A stretch of 54,719 nucleotides of DNA from Candidatus Poribacteria bacterium (GCA_003635255.1 PYJC01000069.1:1-54719), one strand, 5' to 3'. Positions 27,091 through 36,411 are shown, counted from the first letter of the stretch. Notes: generated by a model from the sequence alone, not told the origin. Program-made: numbers and translations.

Positions 27091-29211
27091 TCAGTTACCA
27101 TTCGCTGATGAAATTAAGTCCTCCATTACACTTGTGGGGACTTCGTTATAGTGTGCAAACTCCATAGAGTAGTTCGCTCTACCCTGTGTGAGTGACCTAA
27201 GGGTTTTGACGTATCCGAACATTTCTGAGAGGGGTACATCAACCCGAACGACCTGGATACGAGATTTTGCCTGCGTTTCGGTTTCGCGTATCTGCGCACG
27301 CCGTGCGTTCAAATCACCTATGACCTTACCGAGGTATTCGTCTGGGACAATAACCTCAACGTCCATAATCGGTTCGAGAAGTGTCGGTGTAGCACGTTTC
27401 AAAGCATCTTTAAACGCCATTGAACCGGCGATAGAGAACGCCATTTCTGATGAATCCACTGCATGGTGTGAACCATCAACGAGTTTTACGGATACATCAA
27501 CAACTGGATAGCCGGCAAGAACACCCGTGTTCATGGCATTCTCTATCCCTTTTTCCACTGCTGGAATGTATTCTTGAGGAATGACCCCGCCTTTGGTGTC
27601 ATCAATGAACGTAAAGCCGGTGCCTTTTTCAAGGGGTTCAACTTCAATCACAACATGTCCAAATTGACCTCTACCCCCGGATTGGCGTATGAACCTGCCT
27701 TCAGACTTGACAGGTTTGAGAATCGTTTCGCGGTAAGCAACCTCTGGGTTACCCACATTCGCTGAGACATTAAACTCACGTACAAGCCTATCGACAATGA
27801 TTTCGAGGTGAAGTTCACCCATACCTGAGAGCAAAGTTTGTCCGGTTTCTGGATCTTGATGGACTTTGAAGGTTGGGTCTTCTTCGGCGAGTTTGGAGAG
27901 GGCGAGGTTTAGTTTATCAATATCGGACTGTGTTCGAGGCTCAACTGCGATGGCCATCACGGGGAGTGGGAACACCATCGTTTCTAAGGTGATATGTGCC
28001 TTCGGATCACAAAGTGTGTCCCCTGTTGAGAGATCCTTTAAACCGATTGCTGCGGCAATGTCGCCCGCATAAACGGCTTGCAGTTCTTCGCGTTTATTGG
28101 CATGCATCTGCATCAGCCGTCCGATCCGCTCGTGTTGCCTTGTTTTACTGTTATAGACAGTATCGCCTTTCTTGAGAACACCTGAGTAGACGCGCAAGTA
28201 AGTGAGTTTGCCAACATGCGGATCCGTCGTAATTTTGAATGCCAATGCACAGAAGGGGTCATCATTTTTCGGGAGACGTGTTTTGTCTGCTTCCGTTTTC
28301 GGATCGAAGCCTACGATTGGCGGCACGTCAGTCGGTGCTGGCAGATAAGAGACGATTGCATCTAAGAGCGGTTGTACACCTTTATTCTTTAGGGCGGTCC
28401 CACAAAGGACAGGGACAACTTTACCGGCGATTACAGCGTTACGGATGCCTATTTTAATTTCTTCGGGCGAGATTTCGACACCGTCTAAGTATTTGAGGAG
28501 GAGTTCTTCATCGCAGTCGGCGATAGCCTCTAACATCCGGTCGCGATATTCGTTTGCCATTTCCTCCATTTCTTTGGGGATGTCTGTCTCTTGAATAACG
28601 GTGCCGTCGCTGCCGGCATCGGTGCCTACGTTCCAAATTTGACCCTTCATGGAGATCAGGTCTACGGTGCCTGTGAATTGTTCTGCTGAACCGATAGGGA
28701 GTTGCACTGGGATCGCCGCAGCACCGAGGCGTTCTTCCATCATTTCAACGGTGCGGAAGAAATCTGCACCGGTTCGATCCATTTTATTGACGAATGCAAT
28801 GCGAGGTATATTATATTTGTCTGCTTGTCTCCAAACAGTTTCGGATTGCGGTTCAACACCGCCGACTGCGCAGAAAACCGCGACTGCACCATCGAGAACG
28901 CGAAGGGAACGTTCAACTTCGACAGTAAAATCGATATGCCCCGGGGTATCAATAATATTAATATGGTGTTTTTTCCAGTGACAGGTCGTTGCAGCAGCCG
29001 TAATTGTAATACCGCGTTCCTGTTCCTGCACCATCCAATCCATAGCCGTAGTACCATCGTCCACGTCACCGATTCGATAGACTCTACCGGTATAATATAA
29101 AATACGTTCGGTTACGGTGGTCTTACCGGCATCGATGTGTGCCATGATACCAATGTTCCGCATGTGGGGCAGTTCTAAGCGTTGAGGGGTGCTGTTTTTT
29201 GTATCTGCCAC
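27091..29211 (-). CDS. fusA: Elongation factor G
   Basis: 706 aa, the GTPase that moves tRNA and mRNA after peptide bond formation. G1 [20 protein letters not shown]2/G3 [15 protein letters not shown] and [21 protein letters not shown]4 [10 protein letters not shown], then the domain II-V sequence including [14 protein letters not shown] (domain III) and [15 protein letters not shown] (domain IV). The tail [19 protein letters not shown] is standard. The domain IV GQFGHV motif and [15 protein letters not shown] are intact. Follows rpsG. Confidence 0.98.
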   Translation of the reverse strand: MADTKNSTPQRLELPHMRNIGIMAHIDAGKTTVTERILYYTGRVYRIGDVDDGTTAMDWMVQEQERGITITAAATTCHWKKHHINIIDTPGHIDFTVEVERSLRVLDGAVAVFCAVGGVEPQSETVWRQADKYNIPRIAFVNKMDRTGADFFRTVEMMEERLGAAAIPVQLPIGSAEQFTGTVDLISMKGQIWNVGTDAGSDGTVIQETDIPKEMEEMANEYRDRMLEAIADCDEELLLKYLDGVEISPEEIKIGIRNAVIAGKVVPVLCGTALKNKGVQPLLDAIVSYLPAPTDVPPIVGFDPKTEADKTRLPKNDDPFCALAFKITTDPHVGKLTYLRVYSGVLKKGDTVYNSKTRQHERIGRLMQMHANKREELQAVYAGDIAAAIGLKDLSTGDTLCDPKAHITLETMVFPLPVMAIAVEPRTQSDIDKLNLALSKLAEEDPTFKVHQDPETGQTLLSGMGELHLEIIVDRLVREFNVSANVGNPEVAYRETILKPVKSEGRFIRQSGGRGQFGHVVIEVEPLEKGTGFTFIDDTKGGVIPQEYIPAVEKGIENAMNTGVLAGYPVVDVSVKLVDGSHHAVDSSEMAFSIAGSMAFKDALKRATPTLLEPIMDVEVIVPDEYLGKVIGDLNARRAQIRETETQAKSRIQVVRVDVPLSEMFGYVKTLRSLTQGRANYSMEFAHYNEVPTSVMEDLISSANGN

Positions 29212-29277
29212 GGTTGAACGACTCCTTTTATCTGTTCACTTGTATTTTTATTTCAGTTGTAAGTTAGACGTGTGTCT

Positions 29278-29748
29278 TTACCATCGATAATGTGCGAAAG
29301 CACGGTTGGCTTCTGCCATTCGATGCTGATCCTGTTTTCTTCGGATTGCGCCACCTTCGTTACGTGAGGCTTCAATTATTTCGCCTGCGAGGCGTTCTGC
29401 CATGCGTCTTTCACCACGGGCACGAGCGGATTGGATAATCCAACTGAAAGCCAACCGTTGTTTCCGCTCCGCCTTTACATCAACTGGAACTTGGTAGGTT
29501 TGGCTACCTACGCGCCGAGGGCGGATTTCAAGGACCGGTTTAACATTGTTGATCGCTTGACGGAACACCGCGAAACCTTCTTCATTCGTTCGAGTTTCGA
29601 TGATCTGAAAACTCTCATATAGAATGGATTGTGCGGTGCTTTTCTTTCCATCCAACATGAGACTATTGATAAACTTTGATACGAGCTTGCTGTTATAAGT
29701 CGCATCAGGATTGACATCCCGTTTGGTGATATTTCCACGTCTCGGCAT
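29278..29748 (-). CDS. rpsG: 30S ribosomal protein S7
   Basis: 156 aa. S7 nucleates the 30S head and represses the str operon in E. coli. MPRRGNITKRDVNPDATYNS, VSKFINSLMLDGKKSTAQSI, RPRRVGSQTYQVPVDVKAE and MAEANRAFAHYRW are the family landmarks. Ribosome site GGAGG. rpsL lies just upstream. Confidence 0.97.
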   Translation of the reverse strand: MPRRGNITKRDVNPDATYNSKLVSKFINSLMLDGKKSTAQSILYESFQIIETRTNEEGFAVFRQAINNVKPVLEIRPRRVGSQTYQVPVDVKAERKQRLAFSWIIQSARARGERRMAERLAGEIIEASRNEGGAIRRKQDQHRMAEANRAFAHYRW

Positions 29749-29766
29749 CTGATATTCCTCCGTTGT

Positions 29767-30138
29767 TTAGTCGGGTTTCCGTGCGCCGTACTTTGAGCGA
29801 CCTTGACGGCGATTATCAACACCAGCGGTATCTAACTGTCCACGGACGATATGGTAACGCACATTAGAGAGGTCTTTCACTCTCCCGCCCCGAACCAAAA
29901 CGACTGAGTGTTCTTGCAGATTGTGGTCAATCCCCGGAATATAACAAGTCGCTTCGTAGCCGGAAGTGAAACGCACGCGAGCGACTTTACGTAATGCCGA
30001 ATTCGGTTTTTTCGGTGTAATCGTTTTGACTTGTAGACAGATACCACGTCGCTGCGGGCACTGCTCAAGCACCGGCGATTTCGTTTTCTTCCGGGATCTC
30101 TTACGCGGTTTTTTAATTAACTGGTTAATTGTCGGCAT
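29767..30138 (-). CDS. rpsL: 30S ribosomal protein S12
   Basis: 123 aa. S12 controls decoding accuracy at the A site. [60 protein letters not shown] are all conserved, with the Lys in [11 protein letters not shown] at the position where streptomycin resistance arises in other species (wild-type here). The C-terminal KYGARKPD is intact. First gene of the str-S10-spc-alpha run; promoter and leader are described separately. Confidence 0.97.
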   Translation of the reverse strand: MPTINQLIKKPRKRSRKKTKSPVLEQCPQRRGICLQVKTITPKKPNSALRKVARVRFTSGYEATCYIPGIDHNLQEHSVVLVRGGRVKDLSNVRYHIVRGQLDTAGVDNRRQGRSKYGARKPD

Positions 30139-30179
30139 TTCATACCTCCGGGTTAAAATCTATAGGGGTTTTTTGCACT

Positions 30180-30199
30180 AAAAAAGCCCCGCGCGGGGC
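30180..30199 (-). terminator. Terminator-like hairpin in the rpsL leader (possible attenuator)
   Basis: A perfect 14-base palindrome gccccgcgcggggc at 30186-30199 followed on the minus strand by six T residues. It lies about 45 bases before the rpsL start and roughly 110 bases after the predicted transcription start, so any transcript entering rpsL must pass it. Upstream in the leader a GGGGC (rc of 30268-30272) could pair with the first arm and prevent the hairpin. Confidence 0.6.
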
Positions 30200-30459
30200 A
30201 TCATAACTTCAGTAGAACAAATTAACGTGGAACTGTGGGTACGACGTTAGAATGTTTCCGAATAACTGCCCCTTTCTCCAAAAAAGATTTAATAGGGTTT
30301 CCAAAATAAATATTATACACGTTCAAAAGCGGTTTGTCAAATTTTTTTGAAAAAAAATGTGAAAAAGACTGAAATTCCACGAATTTCTTAGTTTTTTAGG
30401 AGTTTTCCACGTAAAATAACCGTCTGAACGCTTAAAATTTTTTGATAAGGAATCCTCTT
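30200..30459. other. Leader and promoter region of the ribosomal cluster
   Basis: No gene. Holds the promoter (30312-30340), the untranslated leader with the hairpin at its end, and upstream of the promoter an AT-rich stretch with runs of A and T (30340-30390) that could act as an UP element. Near 30415 the minus strand reads ttttacgtggaaaactccta, which resembles segments upstream of two other genes in the window. Confidence 0.55.
30312..30340 (-). promoter_or_regulatory. Consensus sigma70 promoter for the ribosomal cluster
   Basis: On the minus strand TTGACA and TATAAT are separated by exactly 17 bases. Both boxes match the consensus at all six positions, which is fitting for the strongest operon of the cell. 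Predicted start near 30305, giving a leader of about 165 bases to rpsL. Confidence 0.8.
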
Positions 30460-31359
30460 TCAGACTTTTACACTTAACGCAAAAGTCGCTACAAACGAAC
30501 CTGTGTCTATCTTGAATTCTTTTGCTGAAAAATCAAGGACCTCCAGATTTGCGCGTTCATATAAGTCTAACACTTCGCGCGGATTTTGCGGGACATACAA
30601 ATGCATCGGAATCGGCAATCGAACCGGTATAGACGTTATCGCGTATCCGCCGGATTTTAGCACTCTGACGACCTCCAGAAGCCCTTTCAGTGGATCTGGA
30701 ATATGTTCCAAGACCTCCATAGCAATCACCACGTCAAAAGTGTTGTTCGCGTAAGGAAGATTCCGGACATCTCCGGTTGTGAATTGAACTCTGTTATCAA
30801 TACCCTTGAGTTTCATCAGTTTTTCAGCATAATGGACGCACTCTGGGCTAATATCTATGCCACACGCTGTCCATGTCGGCTTCTCTTCAAGGATAAATTG
30901 TGTCAAGACCCCTGGTCCGAACCCTAAGTCACAAAATTGCATATCGCTTTCATCCAGTTTTTTTAGCTGCTTTGAGATGAAACGTAGCCTTTCCAACGCG
31001 GGTTCAAAGTTGCGATAATACAGATGTTCTTGGCTTGGGTAAGCAGTCGTGTCGTACAACTTCTCTTTGATGGTTTCAAAATCACGCACCCCGTGAGGTA
31101 AGTCAGATACTTCTAAGCTTAACAATTCGTCCGACTTTACCTCCATCACAGAAAGAACATCTGAAACGACTTGTTCATAATTCTCCCAATAAGCGTCATC
31201 TTTATCAATCTCGGTCCGTAGACGTGTCAACATCAGTTCGATCTGAGCTGCGATCGAACGCATGAAAGAGTGACGGAGATAGTCAGATGAATTTGGATAC
31301 CTTCTGGATTTCTCTTCAAGAAGTGCTTCAAATTGCTGTTCAAATACTTCAAAAATCAT
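30460..31359 (-). CDS. SAM-dependent methyltransferase (class I)
   Basis: 299 aa. C-terminal two thirds form a Rossmann methyltransferase: motif I CDLGFGPGVLTQFI binds S-adenosylmethionine, GIDISPECVHYAEKL gives the acidic residue after strand 2, GDVRNLPYANNTFDVVIAME and LEHIPDPLKGLLEVVRVLKSG complete the fold. The N-terminal 120 residues are helical and unrecognised (FEQQFEALLEEKSRRYPNSS). Its substrate is not shown by sequence. Being last in the gene set that encodes small Cys-rich peptides, it could modify them, their sugars or a lipid. It starts about 30 bases after the cytochrome fusion gene, so the two are probably co-transcribed. Confidence 0.8.
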   Translation of the reverse strand: MIFEVFEQQFEALLEEKSRRYPNSSDYLRHSFMRSIAAQIELMLTRLRTEIDKDDAYWENYEQVVSDVLSVMEVKSDELLSLEVSDLPHGVRDFETIKEKLYDTTAYPSQEHLYYRNFEPALERLRFISKQLKKLDESDMQFCDLGFGPGVLTQFILEEKPTWTACGIDISPECVHYAEKLMKLKGIDNRVQFTTGDVRNLPYANNTFDVVIAMEVLEHIPDPLKGLLEVVRVLKSGGYAITSIPVRLPIPMHLYVPQNPREVLDLYERANLEVLDFSAKEFKIDTGSFVATFALSVKV

Positions 31360-31390
31360 AAAACGCTATTCCTTCCTCAATAAACGATAG

Positions 31391-33409
31391 TTAACGGCAG
31401 ATACCTGATACTTTCCCTCTCCAGAGACCACCAGAAATTACTTTTCCATCGACCACCAAAGTCGGTGAGGATCTGATTCCCAATGCTTCTGACCGTTGAA
31501 TATCAACCTCAAAAAGTCGTTTCGTTCGTTCCGACTCCATTTCCTTGTTAATTTTATCAATATCCAGTCCGAGTTTCTCGGCACATTGCGTCCACGCTGA
31601 TTTCAGATGCTTCGCACGACACAATAGGAAATCAAAGAACTGATCTGGATAGAGTTGGGATACAGCGATTTGACGCAGATTTTCAATCACCTCGACTTCA
31701 CCATGTAAACTGGTGAACTTTGACTCCTCTGAGTCAGGTTCCTCTACCAGATTCGCAATGAATCTCAGGTTAAAATCAACAGCATCCCCGTACTTTTCAA
31801 TGAACGGAAGTAATTCCTCCTCCGCCTGTACACCAAAAGGACAAAACGACATCACGAACAACTCTACTTGAGGCTTCATCGGTCCGCGCATTCGTTGTTC
31901 GAGAATCTCTTTGAGGCTCGGTTCCGTTCGACTATGATCTACTTCTGGCATGACATGCTCGACAATCTGCGCAAATCCAGGTGAATGGGAAGGCGTATGG
32001 CATTCCATGCAAACCTGCAGTTTCACTGTCCCGCGAATGTTTGTCGTCAATGGGGTTGTGATGTGCTGTTTGCCTGGACCGTGACACGTTTCACACCCAA
32101 CGTCTACTAACTCTTTCCTCTCTTGGTTGCCGATTTGATACCCGGTCTCGTACCTAAATCCAGTGACATGGCAGGAGACGCATTCCGGATAAAACTGTTT
32201 CCCTACCGTCAACAGTGTATTAAAGGCAGTCGCATGGGATGTGTGCGCCCACTGATCAAATTCTTTTCGGTGACATGTCGCACACGCTTGAGAGCCGACG
32301 TAACCACTCAGGGTATCCTGTTCCAATGCTTCATTGGAAAATAGGCGTTCACCGCCTGCTTGTAGTTGTGGGTTGTCAGTGACTTGTTTGTAGAAATCCT
32401 GTAAAAGTTCTCGGGTTTGCGGGTCATCTTCCACTTCTTCGGTCAGCGCGATTTGCTGTGCAGTGACACCAAGCACATCATCAGTATTCAGCAGCAATGC
32501 TCCCAAAGTTTCTCCATTAGAACCGCTATAAGCCAGAACCACATTCCCAATTTTCTCTGCCTCGCCGGTTCCATGGCTCAAAATCGCTGAAATGTCTTGA
32601 TAATTCTCAGCAATCGTCCGATTTGCTTCTGGGGACAGATTACTCAGGATGACAATAAAGTCGGCTTGTTTCTGTATTTCCGGCAGAAGATGCGACAGAA
32701 CCGTGAGTTTTGTATCTTGAAGCGGCAACGATGAAAGTCCCAACACTGCCACTTTTTTATCACCCATAGTTCTCATCAGAACAGATTGAATATTGCCCGT
32801 TAATTCCTCAGTATTGGTTGCAAGGAGCGGAAACTCTTGGTGAGCCAGCGTATCTGTCACAAAGTCCTCACCAAAGTTCATATCGGTTTTATCGGGGACA
32901 AGTGCCTCATATTTCAACAATCGCATAGATTCCAGCACTTTCTGTGTTCTCAATTGATCCAACGGATGCACCCCATTAACGGGGAGGGTTTCGGCTGTGG
33001 CATCGTTCGGTGAAGTCGCCATTGAGAGCACACTTTCCTTCATCTTGGGTTCCTTGGTGGGAAGGATACCCCCAAGATCAACCAACAACGGTAAAAATCC
33101 TTGTGCTCGAATAGACGAGATCGCAGTCGCACGCCTCGGCAGCCCACCGGATTGACCAATAAAGCAACCACACGGCTCAAGATGTCCTTGGGTGCTGCCT
33201 GTATACAGCACGAGCAACGTCTTTTGGGGTGAGGTATCCTTCAACTGCCCCAAGAAATTTTTCAACGGTATAGCGTTGATTTGAGATGCCTCGTGTTTTA
33301 CTGTCTTAATCTGTTTTAATCGATGTGCCTCGCTCAACCGCTGATAGATTGGCGGTGTTGCCACAATAGCGGTTAGCAGAAATATCCACAGAATATGTTT
33401 TTTCTTCAT
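31391..33409 (-). CDS. Membrane-anchored four-heme cytochrome with thioredoxin-like C-terminal domain (copy 1)
   Basis: 672 aa. One N-terminal transmembrane segment (HILWIFLLTAIVATPPIY) puts the rest outside the cytoplasm. Residues about 64-115 carry LLVLYTGSTQGHLEPCGCFI then GQSGGLPRRATAIS, a Cys-x-Cys region like that of calcineurin-like/5'-nucleotidase-type proteins linked to cytochromes. Four CxxCH heme sites follow (CATCH, CVSCH, CETCH, CMECH), a tetraheme c554-like arrangement. The last 150 residues are thioredoxin/DsbA-like: VELFVMSFCPFGVQAEEELL and a cis-Pro loop SSPTLVVDGKVISGG; only the first Cys of the usual CxxC is kept (CPFG). Possible roles are electron transfer coupled to thiol chemistry on exported Cys-rich peptides. 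A paralogue lies at 50280-52253. Confidence 0.85.
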   Translation of the reverse strand: MKKKHILWIFLLTAIVATPPIYQRLSEAHRLKQIKTVKHEASQINAIPLKNFLGQLKDTSPQKTLLVLYTGSTQGHLEPCGCFIGQSGGLPRRATAISSIRAQGFLPLLVDLGGILPTKEPKMKESVLSMATSPNDATAETLPVNGVHPLDQLRTQKVLESMRLLKYEALVPDKTDMNFGEDFVTDTLAHQEFPLLATNTEELTGNIQSVLMRTMGDKKVAVLGLSSLPLQDTKLTVLSHLLPEIQKQADFIVILSNLSPEANRTIAENYQDISAILSHGTGEAEKIGNVVLAYSGSNGETLGALLLNTDDVLGVTAQQIALTEEVEDDPQTRELLQDFYKQVTDNPQLQAGGERLFSNEALEQDTLSGYVGSQACATCHRKEFDQWAHTSHATAFNTLLTVGKQFYPECVSCHVTGFRYETGYQIGNQERKELVDVGCETCHGPGKQHITTPLTTNIRGTVKLQVCMECHTPSHSPGFAQIVEHVMPEVDHSRTEPSLKEILEQRMRGPMKPQVELFVMSFCPFGVQAEEELLPFIEKYGDAVDFNLRFIANLVEEPDSEESKFTSLHGEVEVIENLRQIAVSQLYPDQFFDFLLCRAKHLKSAWTQCAEKLGLDIDKINKEMESERTKRLFEVDIQRSEALGIRSSPTLVVDGKVISGGLWRGKVSGICR

Positions 33410-33465
33410 TCGTTCCTCTCAGATATTCCAAATCTTTGGAGCATCACTTTTGCAGTACTACTGTC

Positions 33466-33750
33466 TTAATTGGATTGAATCGTTCCGTACAAGTTAAGTT
33501 TTTCAAAGACATCCTTCTTTTCCTCATTCCAGAGTTTCTCGGAATTCTGAAGATAGATTTCTTGACTCTCCCAGAGTTCACACACCAAATAACGTCCGCG
33601 ACTCCGTTGGCTTTCCCAAAGTTCTACATCAAGACAACCTGAAGCGGACTGAAGGGCGGTAAACCATTCTGTTAAAAGGAACTTCTTCAGACGGTTCGGT
33701 CGAACTCCATGTTTTGCTGTTACGACATAAAAAGTGCCATATTGTGACAT
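33466..33750 (-). CDS. Small ABM-like (dimeric alpha-beta barrel) protein, copy 1
   Basis: 94 aa with GAGGAG before the ATG. The pattern FYVVTAKHGVRPNRLKKFL, GCLDVELWESQRSRGRYLVC and ELWESQEIYLQNSEKLWNEE resembles the antibiotic biosynthesis monooxygenase-like family, which makes ferredoxin-like dimers (quinol oxidases, heme oxygenases, or non-enzymatic). The paralogue at 43447-43755 shares F-Y-x-x-T, K-K-F-L-x-T, G-C-L-[DE]-V-E-L and ELWESQEI[YH]L. Its stop lies some 55 bases before the cytochrome fusion gene; the start follows the TolB stop by 14 bases. A role in the peptide system is inferred from duplication of the same pair in both gene sets. Confidence 0.7.
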   Translation of the reverse strand: MSQYGTFYVVTAKHGVRPNRLKKFLLTEWFTALQSASGCLDVELWESQRSRGRYLVCELWESQEIYLQNSEKLWNEEKKDVFEKLNLYGTIQSN

Positions 33751-33764
33751 TAGATACTCCTCAT

Positions 33765-34763
33765 TTAGTCCCTGACAGACTGCTTTAACCTACTCCAGAG
33801 TGTTGTTTGTGTCTCCGCAGTCGGAGACACAGAGAGATAACCCGCAGGCACCCACGTCGGATCCATGTCCCGCGCCGGATGGCGCGTCAATTGGCCTCCA
33901 CGTCGCCCGAGCCCGCTTTTTATAAGATAAATGTCAGATTTTTCATTCCACTTGGAATAGTAAACAATTGATTGTCCATCAGGACTCCAGACAGGAGCCC
34001 AATCCTCTGCCGGATGGCGTGTCCGCTGCCTGAGATCACTCCCATCAACGTTTACGGTGTAGATATCTTTACCTCTTCCTCTAAAAAGGATATCTTGATT
34101 TCCCTCTAAAATTATATTATCACTAAAGGCGATCTGTTTGCCATCCGGAGACCATGAGGGGGTCCGTCCCACTCGCGGTTGGTTTGTGAGGCGTCTCGGA
34201 TTTCCGCCATCCGCATCCATGATATAGATACCAGGAGGTTTTCTGGAAGAACCAAAAGCGATGAATTGACTATCAGGCGACCAAGCCGCGTTGTAGCTAT
34301 TCTGCTCCCCGTGCGTCAAGCGTTGGAGATTTTCGCTGTCCGGTTGGATTTTATAGATGTCATGTGTCCCTTCTCTATTAGAGTCAAACGCGATCCATCG
34401 CCCGTCTGGGGACCATACGGGATTAGAGTCATGTTTCGGATGATTCGTCAAGCGGTGGGATGCCTTTGTATTGAGATTCATCACATAGATTTCCCGATAG
34501 CCATCATGCCGGGAGGAAACATAAGCCATCTGTTGTCCGTCCGGCGAAAACGTAGGAGAAAATTCATTCCCTGGGTGGTTCGTCAGTTTCTGGAGATTCT
34601 CGCCCTTTATATCCATGATGTAGATGTCATAATTTCCACTCCGCTTGGAACTAAAGGCAATATATGGGACATCGGATGCGTAGACATATAGGTTTACGGC
34701 AAACATAAAGTGCCCCAAAATCAGGGTCGTTCCAAACATGATATAAGTTAGGTGGCGTTTCAT
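33765..34763 (-). CDS. Secreted TolB-like beta-propeller, unit 1
   Basis: 332 aa. Signal peptide (HLTYIMFGTTLILGHFMFAV, cleavage after YAS) and six or more TolB/WD40-like blades, each with a core like FSPDGQQMAYVSSR, WSPDGRWIAFDSNR, WSPDSQFIAFGSSR, WSPDGKQIAFSDN. The blades carry DIY motifs (YDIYIMDIKGENLQKLTNH). The end VSPTAETQTTLWSRLKQSVR is the C-terminal tag shared with the other secreted proteins. Paired with the peptide gene upstream (34944-35252). It is closely related to units 2 and 3, so the three are recent duplicates. It may bind the peptide or the cell envelope; not shown by sequence. Confidence 0.8.
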   Translation of the reverse strand: MKRHLTYIMFGTTLILGHFMFAVNLYVYASDVPYIAFSSKRSGNYDIYIMDIKGENLQKLTNHPGNEFSPTFSPDGQQMAYVSSRHDGYREIYVMNLNTKASHRLTNHPKHDSNPVWSPDGRWIAFDSNREGTHDIYKIQPDSENLQRLTHGEQNSYNAAWSPDSQFIAFGSSRKPPGIYIMDADGGNPRRLTNQPRVGRTPSWSPDGKQIAFSDNIILEGNQDILFRGRGKDIYTVNVDGSDLRQRTRHPAEDWAPVWSPDGQSIVYYSKWNEKSDIYLIKSGLGRRGGQLTRHPARDMDPTWVPAGYLSVSPTAETQTTLWSRLKQSVRD

Positions 34764-34789
34764 TTTTATACCCTCCTTCCATTCAGAAA

Positions 34790-34858
34790 GGGAGATGAGA
34801 CGTTGACAGAGATAGAAAATAGATAAAAACCATAACCTCTGTCATCCCCAAATCTCCT
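34790..34858 (-). promoter_or_regulatory. Conserved intergenic stem structure, unit 1
   Basis: Read on the minus strand, GGAGAT at 34857-34852 pairs with ATCTCCC at 34796-34790, enclosing GACAGAG / CTCTGTC. It separates the peptide gene from the TolB gene. Equivalent structures occur in units 2 and 3 with outer pairs preserved while the loop differs. A role as partial terminator or processing site after the peptide gene is the likeliest explanation. Confidence 0.5.
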
Positions 34859-34943
34859 ATCTTAGATAAACACGGCAAATGTCCAGTCGTTTTCAAAGGG
34901 GTAATTAACATCCTGAACATTTACCTTGTTGTAAACCCCAATA

Positions 34944-35252
34944 TTACGGCTGTGTCCAGCAGGAAATACCTAGGTTACCAATTATCTCTTTTTCCTCACA
35001 GTAATAATCACCTTGGACACAACCTCCTAATGCCGCATCCCAGCATCCGCAGCACCATTCTTGGTCACAGGGGATTCCGCACCATGCGTCATCCGCTGAT
35101 GCATTGGGAGCACTGAGGAACACACCTGCCAAGGAAGTCGCCCCGATGAAGGCGGCGGCGGTAAACGCACTCTGGCTTCCGACTTTACCTTCTTCACCCA
35201 TGATAAAGCGAGAAACTTTACGATTCACCTGTGTGTGTAAATGACTTCTCAT
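34944..35252 (-). CDS. Cys-rich RiPP-like precursor peptide 1
   Basis: 102 aa from the ATG at 35252 (GGAGG ten bases ahead, spacing identical to the other units); a longer upstream reading is homologous DNA rather than protein. Leader: MRSHLHTQVNRKVSRFIMGE, with E20-E21-G22, then a hydrophobic segment (SAFTAAAFIGATSLAGVFLS) and A51-S-A53. The mature part after A53 has eight Cys in the pattern W-C-G-x2-C-x4-C-C-x-C-W ... G-C-x5-Y-C ... G-I-S-C-W and ends in Thr-Gln-Pro. I infer a secreted, disulfide- or otherwise cross-linked small protein. Two near-identical genes follow in tandem and a diverged fourth is at 46418. Confidence 0.8.
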   Translation of the reverse strand: MRSHLHTQVNRKVSRFIMGEEGKVGSQSAFTAAAFIGATSLAGVFLSAPNASADDAWCGIPCDQEWCCGCWDAALGGCVQGDYYCEEKEIIGNLGISCWTQP

Positions 35253-35287
35253 ATTGATCTCACCTCCTTTCTCTGTTGATTTTCCGC

Positions 35288-35305
35288 CTATCCTTGAATG
35301 GATAG
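35288..35305 (-). promoter_or_regulatory. Leader hairpin before peptide gene 1
   Basis: CTATCC / GGATAG with a six-base loop, about 35 bases before the start codon and just upstream of the AAAGGAGG site. The same hairpin with a different loop precedes peptide genes 2 and 3. Candidate for translational or stability control of the peptide mRNA. Confidence 0.5.
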
Positions 35306-35319
35306 ACAAGAATCTTTTG

Positions 35320-35338
35320 CCAACTTCATAAAAGTTGG
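35320..35338 (-). terminator. Small hairpin upstream of peptide leader 1
   Basis: CCAACTT / AAGTTGG, seven base pairs with a five-base loop, located between the TolB gene of unit 2 and the peptide gene of unit 1. It may end the previous transcript or mark the 5' end of the peptide mRNA. Repeated at 37134-37152. Confidence 0.4.
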
Positions 35339-35454
35339 AAGCTCGTAATCCATTAGTGCTCGGCACCGCAGATTCTTGATATCCCAATTTCAATCTGCAA
35401 CGCACTTACGTCGTTATATTTAGATTCAATCTTCCGCCATCCGATGCACTTCAT

Positions 35455-36411
35455 TTAGTCGTGAACGGACTGCTTCAGCCTACCCCAGAGAGTAGTTTGT
35501 GTCTCCGCAGTTGGAGAGACGGGAAAAAAGCCTGTTGGCACCCACGTTGGATCCATATCCCTCGCCAGGTGGTCTGTCAATCGGCGGCGATTGTCTCTGA
35601 TGCGATTACCTCCCTCCGCATCTATGCGATAGATGTCATAATTTCGCTCCCACCTGGCAGTGAAAACAATTGATAGTCCATCAGGTCTCCAGACTGGAGA
35701 CCAATCCTCCGCCGGATGTTTTGTTAATCGACGGACATTTCCACCATCCGTATTGATGATATAGATATCTGTATTTCCCAAAAGCACAGTACTAAAGGTG
35801 ATCTGTTTGCCATCCGGAGACCAAGAGGGAGTGAGTCCGAATGGCGCGAGTGGTCTCGGATTTCCGCCATCTGCATCCATTATATGGATGCCACCTTTGG
35901 AAGAGAAAGCGATAAATTTGCTATCCGGGGACCAGGCCGCGTCGTAGCTATTCTGCTCCCCGTGCGTCAAGCGTTGTAGATTCGCACCATCCGGTTGGAT
36001 TTTATAGATGTCATATATCCCTTCTCTATTGGATTCAAATGCAATCCATTGGCCGTCTGGGGACCATGTGGGATTATCGTCATGCCCCGGATGGTTCGTC
36101 AACCGGTGGGATACTTTTGTCGTAAGGGACATCACATAAATCTCTGGCTTTCCATCCCGAGAGGAAACATAAGCCATCCGCTGTCCGTCCGGCGAAAATG
36201 TAGGAGCGGACTCATGCGCTGAATGGTCTGTCAGCTGCTGGAGATTCTTGCCGTTTATATCCATGATGTAGATGTCATCGTTTCCACCTCTGGTAGAACT
36301 AAAGACAATATACGGCACATCGGATGCGTAGACATATAGGTTTACCGAAAACGTAAAGTGCCCCAAAAGTAGGGTCGTTCCAAGCGTGATATAAGTCAGG
36401 TGCCGTTTCAT
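35455..36411 (-). CDS. Secreted TolB-like beta-propeller, unit 2
   Basis: 318 aa, closely similar to unit 1 throughout. Signal peptide HLTYITLGTTLLLGHFTFSV, then blades with FSPDGQRMAYVSSR, WSPDGQWIAFESNR, WSPDSKFIAFSS and WRPDGLSIVFTAR, DIYxxDxxGxNL elements between them, and the end PVSPTAETQTTLWGRLKQSV. One blade region is shorter than in unit 1, which accounts for the smaller length. Same strand and same peptide partner arrangement. Function unknown beyond the propeller. Confidence 0.8.
   Translation of the reverse strand: MKRHLTYITLGTTLLLGHFTFSVNLYVYASDVPYIVFSSTRGGNDDIYIMDINGKNLQQLTDHSAHESAPTFSPDGQRMAYVSSRDGKPEIYVMSLTTKVSHRLTNHPGHDDNPTWSPDGQWIAFESNREGIYDIYKIQPDGANLQRLTHGEQNSYDAAWSPDSKFIAFSSKGGIHIMDADGGNPRPLAPFGLTPSWSPDGKQITFSTVLLGNTDIYIINTDGGNVRRLTKHPAEDWSPVWRPDGLSIVFTARWERNYDIYRIDAEGGNRIRDNRRRLTDHLARDMDPTWVPTGFFPVSPTAETQTTLWGRLKQSVHD

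Noticed and set aside
24509..29211. Long plus-strand open frames across rplC, tuf and fusA
   Set aside because: They are antisense shadows of strongly coding genes with no homology or start signals of their own.
35253..35405. Longer start for peptides 1 and 2 (51 extra residues)
   Set aside because: The upstream frame lacks a ribosome site, peptide 3 lacks it and GGAGG lies directly before the shorter start. The similarity is from duplicated DNA.
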